Assembly: GCA_035943635.1 (NCBI GenBank)
Contig: DASZBX010000029.1
Coordinates: 1-41,412 of the forward strand
DNA: 41,412 bases
From: DASZBX01 sp035943635
Lineage (GTDB): Bacteria; Actinomycetota; Actinomycetes; Streptomycetales; Catenulisporaceae
Reading direction: 5' to 3'
Numbering within the stretch: the first letter of the stretch is position 1; each line of letters opens with the position of its first letter. The notes under the pieces were generated by a model. The model saw only the letters and a program-made list of their open reading frames with translations, ran no database searches and was not told the origin of the DNA. Positions 7,334 through 15,960 of the stretch are shown here, one piece after another. A program made the position numbers and the translations under genes.

Positions 7334-8862
7334 CGCGTGCTCCGATCTCCGGTGACGGCGCCCAACGCCACCACACCGTTCCCGGACAGCCCCGGCCCGG
7401 GCCCGGCGGATCCGATCGAGCTGACGGATTCGTTCGAGCCGGCCGGCGACTGCTCCTCATTCAGCCTGGCCGCCACCCTGAGCGCGGTCCGGCCCGCCCA
7501 CGCGGTGGTGGTCAGGCCGCCCAGGACCAGGTTCACCAGCCCGCAGCCCGCGATGATCCACCAGCCCGTGTGGCTGGCCTGAGCGAAGCCGGTGGCGATC
7601 GGGCCGTGGATCTGCGAGGAGACCACGCTGCCGATGACCGCCACCCCGAGCGACTGCCCGACGAAGCGACTGGTGGAGGCGATCGCCGAGGCCACGGCGG
7701 CCTGCGAGCGCGGCATGCCGGACACCGCGATCGAGGTGATCGGGGCGTTCACCATGGAGAAGCCGAGCCCGAACAGGGTGAACGCGCCCAACAGCAGCAC
7801 GTCGCTGGAGTGCGGGCCGAGCCCGGTCAGCAGCAGTCCGCTGGCCAGCGTGGCGGCTCCGGCGATCAGCAGCGGCAGCCGGGTGCCCCGGTGCGCGGCC
7901 AGACGTCCGGCGACCGGTGCGAACAGCAGCGTCATCAGCGCCATCGGCAGCAGGTAGAGGCCGGCCCGCAGTGCCGAGTAGCCGCGCACCTGCTGCAGGT
8001 AGATCGTGGTGGTGAACAGGAACCCGCCGAGGGCGATGAAGGCGCTGACCGCGAGCAGCGTCGCCCCGGTGAACGGCACGCTGCGCAGGAAGCTCATGTC
8101 GATCAGCGGTTCCCTGCGCCTGCGCTCGTAGAGCGGCAGGGCGATCGCGGCGAGCACCGCGACGCCGATCAGGGAGAGCGTCTGGACCGAGGTCCAGCCC
8201 GCGCTCGGCCCCTCGATCAGCGCGTAGATCAGCGGCGCCAGGACGACGATGACCAGCAGCTGGCCGACCGGGTCGGGGCGCCGGGGCCGCTCGGCCCGGG
8301 ACTCGGGGATGAAGCGCAGGGTGAGGATGACGGCGACGATCCCGACCGGCACGTTGACGAAGAAGATCGAGCGCCAGCCGACCGTGCCGACCAGCACGCC
8401 GCCGACCAGCGGGCCGGCGGCCATGCTCGCGCCGTAGACGCTGCTCCACACGCCGAAGGCCTTCGCCCGGGCCGCGGGCTCGGGGAACGCGGTGGAGATG
8501 ATGGACATCGCGACCGGGTTCAGCATCGAGCCGCCGACCGCCTGCAGGGCGCGGAAGCCGATCAGCCAGCCGGCCGTCGGGGCCAGTCCGCACAGCAGCG
8601 AGGCGAGGGTGAACAGGACGAGGCCGACCAGAAAGGTGCGCTTGCGGCCGAACCGGTCGGCGCCGGCGCCCGCCGTCAGCAGGAGGGCGGAGAGCACCAG
8701 CGTGTAGGCGTCGACCGTCCACTGCAGAGTGGAGACCGACGAGTGCAGGTCCTGGTGGATCGCGGGAAGGGCCAGGTTGACGATCGAGTTGTCGAGCGCC
8801 GTGATGAACATGCTCAGGCAGCTGACACCCAAGATCAGCTTGAGCCGCCCAGGGGCAGGCAT
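7330..8862 (-). CDS. DHA2-type MFS exporter (14 transmembrane segments)
   Basis: 510 residues. Segment 1 has the DHA2 signature MFITALDNSIVNLALP. The loop 2-3 motif GADRFGRKR and motif C-like MAAGPLVGGVLVG follow, with about 14 hydrophobic segments and a hydrophilic tail. This is the EmrB/QacA group of proton-driven drug and metabolite exporters. It is preceded by a clear GGAGG site. Its position among the biosynthetic-type genes suggests it exports the pathway product or provides self-protection; uptake of a substrate is less likely for this subfamily but not excluded. The stop overlaps the FAH-family start by 4 bases. Confidence 0.88.
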   Translation of the reverse strand: MPAPGRLKLILGVSCLSMFITALDNSIVNLALPAIHQDLHSSVSTLQWTVDAYTLVLSALLLTAGAGADRFGRKRTFLVGLVLFTLASLLCGLAPTAGWLIGFRALQAVGGSMLNPVAMSIISTAFPEPAARAKAFGVWSSVYGASMAAGPLVGGVLVGTVGWRSIFFVNVPVGIVAVILTLRFIPESRAERPRRPDPVGQLLVIVVLAPLIYALIEGPSAGWTSVQTLSLIGVAVLAAIALPLYERRRREPLIDMSFLRSVPFTGATLLAVSAFIALGGFLFTTTIYLQQVRGYSALRAGLYLLPMALMTLLFAPVAGRLAAHRGTRLPLLIAGAATLASGLLLTGLGPHSSDVLLLGAFTLFGLGFSMVNAPITSIAVSGMPRSQAAVASAIASTSRFVGQSLGVAVIGSVVSSQIHGPIATGFAQASHTGWWIIAGCGLVNLVLGGLTTTAWAGRTALRVAARLNEEQSPAGSNESVSSIGSAGPGPGLSGNGVVALGAVTGDRSTR

Positions 8863-8902
8863 GGGTAACCTCCAGGAATCGGTGATGGGGTGCGGCGACC
8901 GG

Positions 8903-10381
8903 TCAGGCCTCGGCGGCGCCCCGGCCGGCGACCCGGCCCGAGACGATGCACTCGCCGATGTTGGTGGCGCCTTGGTAGAGGTAGCCCCAGATGGAGCCGA
9001 ACTCGCCGGCCGAGTAGAGGCCGGGGATCGGGGCGCCGTCCGGCCGCAGGACTCTGCTGTGCTCGTCGCGGCGCGCGCCGCCCTGCGTGTTGAGCACGGC
9101 CGGACGTAGCGCGATGGCGTAGAACGGCGGCTCCAGCGGCTTGAGGGTGGCGGCGCTGCGGCCGAACCCCGGGTCCCGGCCCTCGGCGCAGGCCGCGTTG
9201 TAGCCGGTCAGGGTCGCGCCGAGCTCGTCGGCCGGCAGCCCGGTCGCCTCGGCCAGCTCTCGGACGCTCTCGGCCCGCAGGATCCAGCCCCGCTCGACCT
9301 CGGCCGAGTTGTCCGGGCTCCAGCTGTACAGGTCGCGGTTGTACCCGCTGGTGTTCCAGGTCAGCGGCCCGGCCAGCCGGGTGCGCTCGTCGAACACGGC
9401 CCAGGTCGGGATGCGCGGGAAGGCGGCGCCCTCGGGCTCGCACAGGATCCGGGTGAACTCGTGCAGCTCGATCCCGGTCTCGTCGACGAACCGGCGGCCG
9501 CGCCCGTCGGTGTAGAGGAAACCGTCGGCCGGGAAGAAGATCCCGAATGCGGCCTCGAACTCCGGTGCCTGGAAGCCGATCACGCAGGACGTCCTGGTCA
9601 TGTGCCACAGGTCGGCGCCGATCTGCTGGGCCAGCCTGATCCCGTCGCCGGTGTTTCCCGGGTTGCCGGCGAACGAGAAGGGCTGCGGCGTTATGTAGTC
9701 CCAGGTCAGTTCCGGCTGGTTCTCGAAACCGCCGCAGGCCATGACGACGCTGCGGGCCAGGACCCGGGTGGGCCTGCCGTCGATCTGCGCGATCACCCCC
9801 TCGACCGCGCCGGAGGAGTCGAGCAGCAGCCGCCGGACCGGGGCGTCGACCCGCACGTCGATCTCGCGCTGCGAGACGTTCTGGGAAAGCAGCTGCCACA
9901 GCCGCAGCGACGGCGGAAGCTCGGCCGGTTCGCGCAGGCAGTACTTGTCGAAGGTGCCCGCGCCGCCGGGGACACCGGGGAAGCCAGGTCCCTTGATGGT
10001 GCGCGGGTAGGTGTCGGCGAGGATCAGCTTCTCCGGGATGCTCAGGTCGCCGCCGATCTTGGCGAACCACTCGACCAGGTCGCGCGACTCGGCCACGTAG
10101 GTCTCGACGACCGCGTCCGGAGTGGTGCCCCGGGACAGGGCCTTGAGATAGGTGGCCAGGTTCGCGGCGTCCTCGTCGGCGGGCCGGGGCAACACCATGT
10201 TGCCGCCGCTGACCCGCGAGTTCCCGCCGGCCTGCGGCATCTTCTCCAGGATCAGGACGTCGGCTCCGGCGTCGTGCGCCGTGATCGCGGCGGTCGCGCC
10301 GGCGAAACCGTAGCCCATCACGACGACGTCGGCCTGGAGGGTCTCGCCGTCGCTGTCGGCGTCGAAGGCTTGGTCAGACAT
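8903..10381 (-). CDS. FAD-dependent oxidoreductase, fumarate-reductase/ketosteroid-dehydrogenase type
   Basis: 492 residues. An N-terminal dinucleotide fold (GYGFAG at 23-28, then LILEKMPQAGGNSRVSGGNM) binds FAD. The central region and the C-terminal GLYSAGEFGSIWGYLYQGATNIGEC are typical of the FAD_binding_2 flavoproteins (fumarate reductase, tricarballylate dehydrogenase, 3-ketosteroid dehydrogenase). These enzymes introduce or remove a C=C bond next to a carboxyl or carbonyl group. No Sec or Tat signal is visible, so it should be cytoplasmic. The ATG at 10381 follows GGAGAGG; a long upstream frame to 11236 is only readthrough over the neighbouring SDR. Confidence 0.87.
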   Translation of the reverse strand: MSDQAFDADSDGETLQADVVVMGYGFAGATAAITAHDAGADVLILEKMPQAGGNSRVSGGNMVLPRPADEDAANLATYLKALSRGTTPDAVVETYVAESRDLVEWFAKIGGDLSIPEKLILADTYPRTIKGPGFPGVPGGAGTFDKYCLREPAELPPSLRLWQLLSQNVSQREIDVRVDAPVRRLLLDSSGAVEGVIAQIDGRPTRVLARSVVMACGGFENQPELTWDYITPQPFSFAGNPGNTGDGIRLAQQIGADLWHMTRTSCVIGFQAPEFEAAFGIFFPADGFLYTDGRGRRFVDETGIELHEFTRILCEPEGAAFPRIPTWAVFDERTRLAGPLTWNTSGYNRDLYSWSPDNSAEVERGWILRAESVRELAEATGLPADELGATLTGYNAACAEGRDPGFGRSAATLKPLEPPFYAIALRPAVLNTQGGARRDEHSRVLRPDGAPIPGLYSAGEFGSIWGYLYQGATNIGECIVSGRVAGRGAAEA

Positions 10382-10455
10382 GGGATTTTCCTCTCCACGC
10401 TGGGAATCATGCTCGGAAGCGGGCGCGGACCCGGGGCGGCGGGCCCGGCCGCGGG

Positions 10456-11196
10456 TCAGATGTGCAGGCCGCCGTTGACGTCCAGGACGGCCCCGGTGGT
10501 GAATCCGGCGTACTGCGCACAGAAGGGCAGGACCGCCGCGGCGGCCTCCGCGACGGTGCCCATCCGCCCCGCGGGGATGCGCTCGAGGATCGCCGCGCGC
10601 TGCTCGGGCGTCTTCTCGGCCCAGGCCCGGTCGATCCGCTCGGTGCCGATCGGCCCGTGCGCGACCGCGTTGACCGTGATCCCGTGGGGGGCCAGCTCGA
10701 AGGCGCACTGCTTGGTCAGGCCGATGACCGCCGCCTTGGCCGCGACGTAGCCGGCGTTGCTGAACACGCTGTAGGTCCGCCCGGCGATCGAGGCCAGGTT
10801 GACTATGCGTCCCCAGCCCCGGGCCTTCATCGCCGGGACGCTGTGCCGGATGAACGAGAAGGAGGTCAGGAGGTTGTGCCGGTAGGACTCCAGGAACGCG
10901 TCCTCGTCGAGGTCTTCGACGCCGATCCGGCGGGCGTCGCCGCCCACGCCGTTGACCAGGATGTCGGGCCGGTCGGCCAGCGCGGCGAACGCCTCGGCGA
11001 CGGCCCGGGCGTCCCGGGCGTCCAGGACCCAGGGGCGGTCGGCCAGCGCGGCCTCGCCCAGTTCGGCGGCGACCGCGGCCAGCGCGTGCGCGTCGGCGTC
11101 GACGAGGATCAGCCGGTGCCCGGCCTTCGCCAGGCCCCTGGCGACCTCGGCCGCGATGCCGCTTCCGGCGCCGGTGACCAGTGCGACCCGGCTCAT
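10456..11196 (-). CDS. Short-chain dehydrogenase/reductase (operon SDR 1)
   Basis: 246 residues. The coenzyme motif is TGAGSGIA, with the last Gly of the usual TGxxxGxG replaced by Ala, and the NNAG motif is altered to NGVG. The Ser-Tyr-Lys catalytic residues are present (LASIAG, GYVAAK). The end VNGGLHI is typical. It should interconvert an alcohol and a ketone with NAD(P)H. Its start overlaps the stop of the enolase-superfamily gene by 4 bases, and a 74-base gap, the largest in the operon, separates it from the flavoprotein gene, so a secondary promoter there is possible. Confidence 0.86.
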   Translation of the reverse strand: MSRVALVTGAGSGIAAEVARGLAKAGHRLILVDADAHALAAVAAELGEAALADRPWVLDARDARAVAEAFAALADRPDILVNGVGGDARRIGVEDLDEDAFLESYRHNLLTSFSFIRHSVPAMKARGWGRIVNLASIAGRTYSVFSNAGYVAAKAAVIGLTKQCAFELAPHGITVNAVAHGPIGTERIDRAWAEKTPEQRAAILERIPAGRMGTVAEAAAAVLPFCAQYAGFTTGAVLDVNGGLHI

Positions 11197-12380
11197 GAGA
11201 CCTCCTGCCAGCGGTCCTGGGGGCTCCATCGGGCATAGGGTTTGCAGTGCGCGAGCAGTTCGGCCGAGGGCGAGACGCCGGTGCCGGGACCGATCGGCGG
11301 CGCGGCCCGGTAGCCGACCCGGTCGATGGTGTAGGCGGGCTCGGTCAGCGGCTCGGGGAACCACTCGTCCTGCCGGCCCGCCTCGACCGCCACCGGCCCC
11401 TCGAGCGCCGCCGCCAGGGCCCGGCCGGCCGCCCACAGCGGTCCCACCTCGCCGACCTGCACACCCAGCTGAAAGGCCAGCCCGGCGTCCCGGGCCTGCG
11501 CGGCGAGCCGGGCCACCGCCAGCGGCCCGCCGCACTTGGAGATCCTGAGGTTGACGTGCGTGGCGGCGCCGATCCGGGCGGCCAGGCCCAGATCCCGCGC
11601 GGTCAGCAGGGACTCGTCGAGCATGACCGGCACCCGGGCCGCCGCCAGGGACCGCAGGGTCCACCAGGCCCGCGGCGCGGTCGGCTCCTCGATCCAGGCG
11701 GCTCCGGCCGCGGTGAGCGCCGCGCCCAGCTGCGTCGCCTGCTCCTGCGGCCAGGCGCAGTTGGCGTCGGCCGAGACCGTGCAGCCCGGCCCGAGCAGCT
11801 CGGCGGCCGCGCGCACCCGGGCCACGCCGTCCTCGGCGTCGGCGTCGACCTTCAGTTTGACGTGCTCGAGCGCGTCGAGCGTGGTCTGCGGCAGCTGCTC
11901 GAGCACCTTGCGCACGTCCTGGTCCAGATCGATGACCAGCGTCACCGGCCAGGACTGCGGCCACCGCCGCCGACCGCCGAACTCCGCCCGGAACACCTCG
12001 GTCAACGACCTGTCATGCAGCCGGGCGGCGGCGTCCAGCAGCGCGGTCTCCAGGGCCGCGGCGGCGCTCGGCGCGGGCTGCCCCCGGCCCACCAACGCGG
12101 CCAGGTCCAGGCCGCCGAGCGCACGGACCATGGCCTCGGGCGAACTCCAGTCGGTCAGCTCGTCCAGGCGCTGGACCGGGACGGCCGCCAGGTTCGCGGC
12201 GGCCGAGCCCGCGCTCTCCCCGGTCACGTAGGACCGCGGCGCGCCCTCGCCCCAGCCGGTGGCCCCGCCGGCGTCCACCCGGAGCAGAACGGTCTCGGTG
12301 GCCGTGCGGGCCGCACCGGCGTGCCGGAAAGACCGGCTCATCGGGACGGCGGCGGTGTAGAGCAGGATCTGATCGATCAT
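11193..12380 (-). CDS. Enolase-superfamily enzyme, muconate-lactonizing subgroup
   Basis: 395 residues. All landmarks of the muconate-lactonizing/dipeptide-epimerase subgroup are present: the KxK acid/base motif (Lys175, Lys177 in VKLKVD), metal ligands in SADAN (Asp205), WIEEP (Glu231) and LDESL (Asp255), and the second base in NLRISKCGG (Lys282). The enzyme therefore abstracts a proton next to a carboxylate. The subgroup includes cycloisomerases, o-succinylbenzoate synthase and amino-acid or dipeptide racemases. Next to an amide-forming GH3 protein, an N-acyl amino-acid or dipeptide epimerase role is an attractive guess. It shares 4-base overlaps with both neighbours. Confidence 0.85.
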   Translation of the reverse strand: MIDQILLYTAAVPMSRSFRHAGAARTATETVLLRVDAGGATGWGEGAPRSYVTGESAGSAAANLAAVPVQRLDELTDWSSPEAMVRALGGLDLAALVGRGQPAPSAAAALETALLDAAARLHDRSLTEVFRAEFGGRRRWPQSWPVTLVIDLDQDVRKVLEQLPQTTLDALEHVKLKVDADAEDGVARVRAAAELLGPGCTVSADANCAWPQEQATQLGAALTAAGAAWIEEPTAPRAWWTLRSLAAARVPVMLDESLLTARDLGLAARIGAATHVNLRISKCGGPLAVARLAAQARDAGLAFQLGVQVGEVGPLWAAGRALAAALEGPVAVEAGRQDEWFPEPLTEPAYTIDRVGYRAAPPIGPGTGVSPSAELLAHCKPYARWSPQDRWQEVS

Positions 12381-13192
12381 GACGCGGCCTCCGTGAGCCA
12401 GTCCAGGTAGGAGTCGCGGGCCGAGGTGAACTCCAGGTAGTGCCGGTCGGTGTCGAAGACCTCCGTCGACAAGCCGGGGACCCGCTCGCGCAGCACCGTG
12501 CTCGCGGTCTCCAGGTCGATGATCGGGTCGTGCCGCGGCCGGGCCAGGTACGCCGGCGCGGCCAGGCCGAGGCCGGGTCGCGCCATGTACCGGTCCTCCA
12601 GTTCGACCTGGACCGCCCGGGTGGACTCGGTGACCCGGCGCAGCATCAGCGGGTCGGCCGCCATGAACGCCAGCTCCCGCGCCTGGTCGGTGTAGTCGCC
12701 GTCGTCCAGGTTCACCGGCACCGTCTGCTCGCCGCGTCCGGCGCGCAGCCGGTCGAGCGTCGCCGCCGAGTGCCGCAGCCGCTGCTGGCCCAAGGCCGGC
12801 GCGCACCACACCACCGCGTCGAACAGGTCCGACCGCCGGGCGAGCAGCGCGGTCAGCACGCTCCCGCCCAGGCTCTGGCCGACGGCGGTCAGCGGCAGGT
12901 CCCCGGCCAGTTCGCGCACCCGCGCGAGCGCACGCAGGTAGTCGTCCAGGACCGTGTCCGCCGACGGCAGGTGCCCGCGCGGTCCGCCGCTGACCCCCGA
13001 ACCCCTGCGGTCCAGTGCGTACAGCCGCACGCCGCGCCGGGCCAGCTCGGGACCGGTCCGGCCGAGCCAGCCGGCGTGGCTCTGGATGCCGTGCACGTAG
13101 AACACGGCGGCGTGCGCGGGTTCCCGCACCCAGCTGTGCAGGGTCAGCGGCGTGCCGTCGGCGGCGGCCACGGCCGTGCGCTCGGGCGTCAC
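12377..13192 (-). CDS. Alpha/beta hydrolase
   Basis: 271 residues. It has an oxyanion-region FYVHGIQSHAG, an early strand LYALDRRGSGVSGG typical of monoacylglycerol-lipase-like (hydrolase_4) members, nucleophile Ser107 in GQSLGG, an Asp in RHDPIIDLE and a late His251 in DRHYLEF: a complete catalytic triad. It may hydrolyse an ester, lactone or amide made in this pathway, or release a carrier- or amino-acid conjugate formed by GH3. There is no signal peptide. The GTG start overlaps the GH3 stop by 4 bases and its own stop overlaps the next start by 4. Confidence 0.85.
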   Translation of the reverse strand: MTPERTAVAAADGTPLTLHSWVREPAHAAVFYVHGIQSHAGWLGRTGPELARRGVRLYALDRRGSGVSGGPRGHLPSADTVLDDYLRALARVRELAGDLPLTAVGQSLGGSVLTALLARRSDLFDAVVWCAPALGQQRLRHSAATLDRLRAGRGEQTVPVNLDDGDYTDQARELAFMAADPLMLRRVTESTRAVQVELEDRYMARPGLGLAAPAYLARPRHDPIIDLETASTVLRERVPGLSTEVFDTDRHYLEFTSARDSYLDWLTEAAS

Positions 13193-14886
13193 GGCCGGAC
13201 CGCCTCGGGGGCCTTCACCAGGTCCAGCTCGGCGAGCACGTCGAGCAGCGCCGCGTCCGGTTGCAGCCAGTGGTGCTTGAGCTGTGCGGAGGCCACGCCC
13301 GAGCGCATCCGGTGCCTGGCCACCTGGTGGAAGGCCCCCGGCGGCAGCGCGATCACCGACAGGGCGCCCAGCCGCCAGGACCGGCGCTTGTCCGCGTACT
13401 CGATGTTGACCTGCTGCAGGATCGCCTCGATCCGTTCGCCCAGGCCCTCGTCGGGCGTCTGCTGCTCCAGGGCCACCACGTAGCGCGGCGGAGTGTCCCA
13501 CACCGGGATGCCGGTGAACATGGGCACGACGGTGCCCGCGTCGCCGGTCGCCCTGGCCACCGCCTCGTAGAAGTCGGACTCGGTGAGCTTCTCGCCGGTG
13601 AACGAGCTGTTGCGCCCGGCCCGGCCGGTGAACTCCAGCCGCGGCACCCGGCCGGCCCAGCCGGTGACCCGGTACAGGTCGCCGACGTCGTACCGGACCA
13701 GGCCGTTGGCCTGGCTCATGACCAGCCGGTAGGTTCCGCCGAGGGACAGGTCGGCGAAGCCGCCGGGATCCCCGAGCATCCGCCCGTCCGCGTCGGTCTC
13801 GAAGAACTCGTAGATGCCCTGGTCGACGGCGAGCGGACCGGCCGCCGTGTGCCCGTCGATCGGCAGGGTCACGATGCCCTCGGTGCCGGTGGTGCTGAAC
13901 GGCAGGATCGGCACCTCGGGCGCCAGCTGGCGCAGCCAGGCCTCGTAGAGCCGGGCCGAGGCCGACATCCAGCACACCAGCAGGCTCAGGCTCGGCCACA
14001 CGTCGGTGAGCACCAGCGGGTGCGCGGCCCGGGCCGCCGCCAGCCGCCTGGCCAGCGCCGGGTCCGGGCGCAGCCCCGGATGCCGCCGGCCCAGCAGCGT
14101 CCCGTCCCGCACGTCCCGGATGAACTCCTCGGCCCGGTCCCTGATCTGCTCGGCGAACAGCACCAGCTTGGACGGGTTCACCGAGACGATCAGCCGGACC
14201 TCCCGCCCCGCCAGCAGCCTGGCCTTGCCGTAGAGCCGGTCCACATCCTCCAGGTGGCCCAGCGAGTCGTCGAACCACGAGGTGCCGTACCACGGCGGGG
14301 TCCAGTCCGAGCCGCCGAACGACTCCCAGCGCTGGGTGATGCTGTAGACCGGGAAGCCGTTCTGCTCGGGCGAGCACGCGGTCCGCTCCCAGGACAGGTC
14401 CAGCGCGGTCCACGGTTCGACCCGCTGGATGCCGAGCAGCTGGAAGTACAGGCCCCACTGGGCGTAGAGGGCCGGGCCGCGGTAGTTCTCGCGCCAGTGC
14501 CGGGTGGTCGGCACCAGCTTCGCCCGGCCCGAGGTCCCCGAGGTCTTCAGGAACGCGTACGGACTGGAGCGGGTCAGCACGCTCTGCCCGCCCTGAAGGA
14601 TCCGGTCTATGTAGGGACGGTAGTCCTCGTAGTCGCGGACCGGGACGGCCGCCTGCCAGTCGGCGAGCGAGCGGACCGAGGCCAGGTCGTGCTCCCGGCC
14701 GAACTCGGTGCCGCGCTGCTGGCCGAGGATGTCGTCCAGGACCTGGTCCTGGACCCCGTCCGGCCGGGCGCACAGGGTGCGCTGGCCGGCCAGTGCGGTG
14801 AGCGTGCGGTGGAGGAAGTCCACGGATCCGCCGACTTTGTTGATCATTTCGTCCTGCCCTTCCATGCTGAGGTTCTTCAGCGTCAC
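13189..14886 (-). CDS. GH3-family acyl-acid amido synthetase
   Basis: 565 residues, normal for the GH3 family, whose plant members adenylate jasmonate, auxin or benzoates and join them to amino acids. The nucleotide-binding loop is TSGTSG (115-120). The family's second block is YRLVMSQANGLVRYDVGD, and the third is FTGRAGRNSS followed by GEKLTE. A late Lys (AQLKHHW) matches the position of the conserved C-terminal lysine. It probably activates a carboxylate of the pathway intermediate with ATP and forms an amide. The start is uncertain: GTG at 14886 has no clear ribosome site, whereas ATG at 14847 has an AGGA about 5 bases upstream. GH3 genes are rare in bacteria. Confidence 0.85.
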   Translation of the reverse strand: MTLKNLSMEGQDEMINKVGGSVDFLHRTLTALAGQRTLCARPDGVQDQVLDDILGQQRGTEFGREHDLASVRSLADWQAAVPVRDYEDYRPYIDRILQGGQSVLTRSSPYAFLKTSGTSGRAKLVPTTRHWRENYRGPALYAQWGLYFQLLGIQRVEPWTALDLSWERTACSPEQNGFPVYSITQRWESFGGSDWTPPWYGTSWFDDSLGHLEDVDRLYGKARLLAGREVRLIVSVNPSKLVLFAEQIRDRAEEFIRDVRDGTLLGRRHPGLRPDPALARRLAAARAAHPLVLTDVWPSLSLLVCWMSASARLYEAWLRQLAPEVPILPFSTTGTEGIVTLPIDGHTAAGPLAVDQGIYEFFETDADGRMLGDPGGFADLSLGGTYRLVMSQANGLVRYDVGDLYRVTGWAGRVPRLEFTGRAGRNSSFTGEKLTESDFYEAVARATGDAGTVVPMFTGIPVWDTPPRYVVALEQQTPDEGLGERIEAILQQVNIEYADKRRSWRLGALSVIALPPGAFHQVARHRMRSGVASAQLKHHWLQPDAALLDVLAELDLVKAPEAVRP

Positions 14887-14892
14887 GTGAGG

Positions 14893-15960
14893 TCAGCGAG
14901 GTCGTACATGATCGAGTTGAGCGGCCAGACGCGCACGTCTGGCGTGCCACGCCGACACGGTGTCCGGGTTGACCAGATACCGCGGCGGCCTGCCGGCCAG
15001 CAGCGACTCGATGTTGTCGAGGGCGGCGGGCACGAGCGAGGCGAACAGGTCGGCCGTGTGGCCGACGATGTGACCGGTGAGGATGACGTTGGGGGCGCGG
15101 CGCAGCGGGTGGTCCGGCGGCGGGGGTTCTTCGGCGAAGGTGTCCACGGCGGCCGCCGCGAGGTGCCCGCTCTCCAGCGCCTGGGCCAGGGCGACCTCGT
15201 CGACCAGGCCGCCGCGGGCGGTGTTGATCAGGACGCCGCCCTGGCGCATGGACTGGATCGAGGACCGGCCGATGATGCCCCGGGTGTGGTTGTTGAGCGG
15301 CAGGCCCACGATCACCACGTCGCTGGCGCGCAGCAGGTCGACCAGGTCGGTGAACTCGACCTGCGGCCACTGGTCGGGCCGCGGGGTGCGGGTGACCGCC
15401 AGCACCCGGCCGACCCGCCACCCGGCGAGCCGGCGCAGGGTCTGCTGGGCGATCCGGCCGAACCCGACGAAGCCCACGGTCTTGCCGGCCAGCATCCGGC
15501 TCTCTATCTCGTGCGAGGCCGGCCGGGGCAGCCGCGCGTCGAACCACTGCCGCTTGGGCATGAGCTCGAGCAGCAGCGCGGCGGCCAGCATCACGTTGGC
15601 CTCGGCCATGCTCTCGATGTTCTCGTCGGTCGCGCCGTTGGCGACCAGGATCCCGAGCTGGTTGGCCGCCGCCTGGTCGCAGGACGAGGTGCCGATCGAG
15701 CCGAAGACGACCCCGTGCAGCCTTGGCGCCCAGCCGAGCAGGTCGGCCGAGAGCACGGTGCGCGAGCTGATCAGGGCCAGCTCGGCCTCGCCGAAATAGC
15801 TGTGCCACTCGTCCGGCCGGAACACCGTGTGCTGCGGCGCGGCGGCCGCCGGGGCCCGCACGACCCGGTGCCCGCGCCTGCGCAGTGCCTCGGCGACCGA
15901 GGCGAAGACGTCGCCGAGCGCGTGGTCGTCGCCGACCAGGATGGTTCCCGGCTCGCTCAT
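14893..15960 (-). CDS. D-2-hydroxyacid dehydrogenase 1
   Basis: 355 residues. It has the NAD-binding GFVGFGRIA (163-171) and the conserved catalytic trio Arg249 (NTARGG), Glu277 (DTFAEEP) and His297 (TGHIVG) of the D-isomer-specific 2-hydroxyacid dehydrogenases, which reduce a 2-oxo acid to a D-2-hydroxy acid. It is somewhat longer than the phosphoglycerate-dehydrogenase core because of an N-terminal extension. The ATG overlaps the stop of the paralogous gene 15957-16883. The two paralogs differ strongly, so they probably act on different substrates or as a heteromer. Confidence 0.86.
   Translation of the reverse strand: MSEPGTILVGDDHALGDVFASVAEALRRRGHRVVRAPAAAAPQHTVFRPDEWHSYFGEAELALISSRTVLSADLLGWAPRLHGVVFGSIGTSSCDQAAANQLGILVANGATDENIESMAEANVMLAAALLLELMPKRQWFDARLPRPASHEIESRMLAGKTVGFVGFGRIAQQTLRRLAGWRVGRVLAVTRTPRPDQWPQVEFTDLVDLLRASDVVIVGLPLNNHTRGIIGRSSIQSMRQGGVLINTARGGLVDEVALAQALESGHLAAAAVDTFAEEPPPPDHPLRRAPNVILTGHIVGHTADLFASLVPAALDNIESLLAGRPPRYLVNPDTVSAWHARRARLAAQLDHVRPR

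Noticed and set aside
8903..11236. 777-residue protein covering SDR 1 and the flavoprotein
   Set aside because: The N-terminal third is out-of-frame sequence over the SDR gene; the flavoprotein has its own ATG and ribosome site at 10381.
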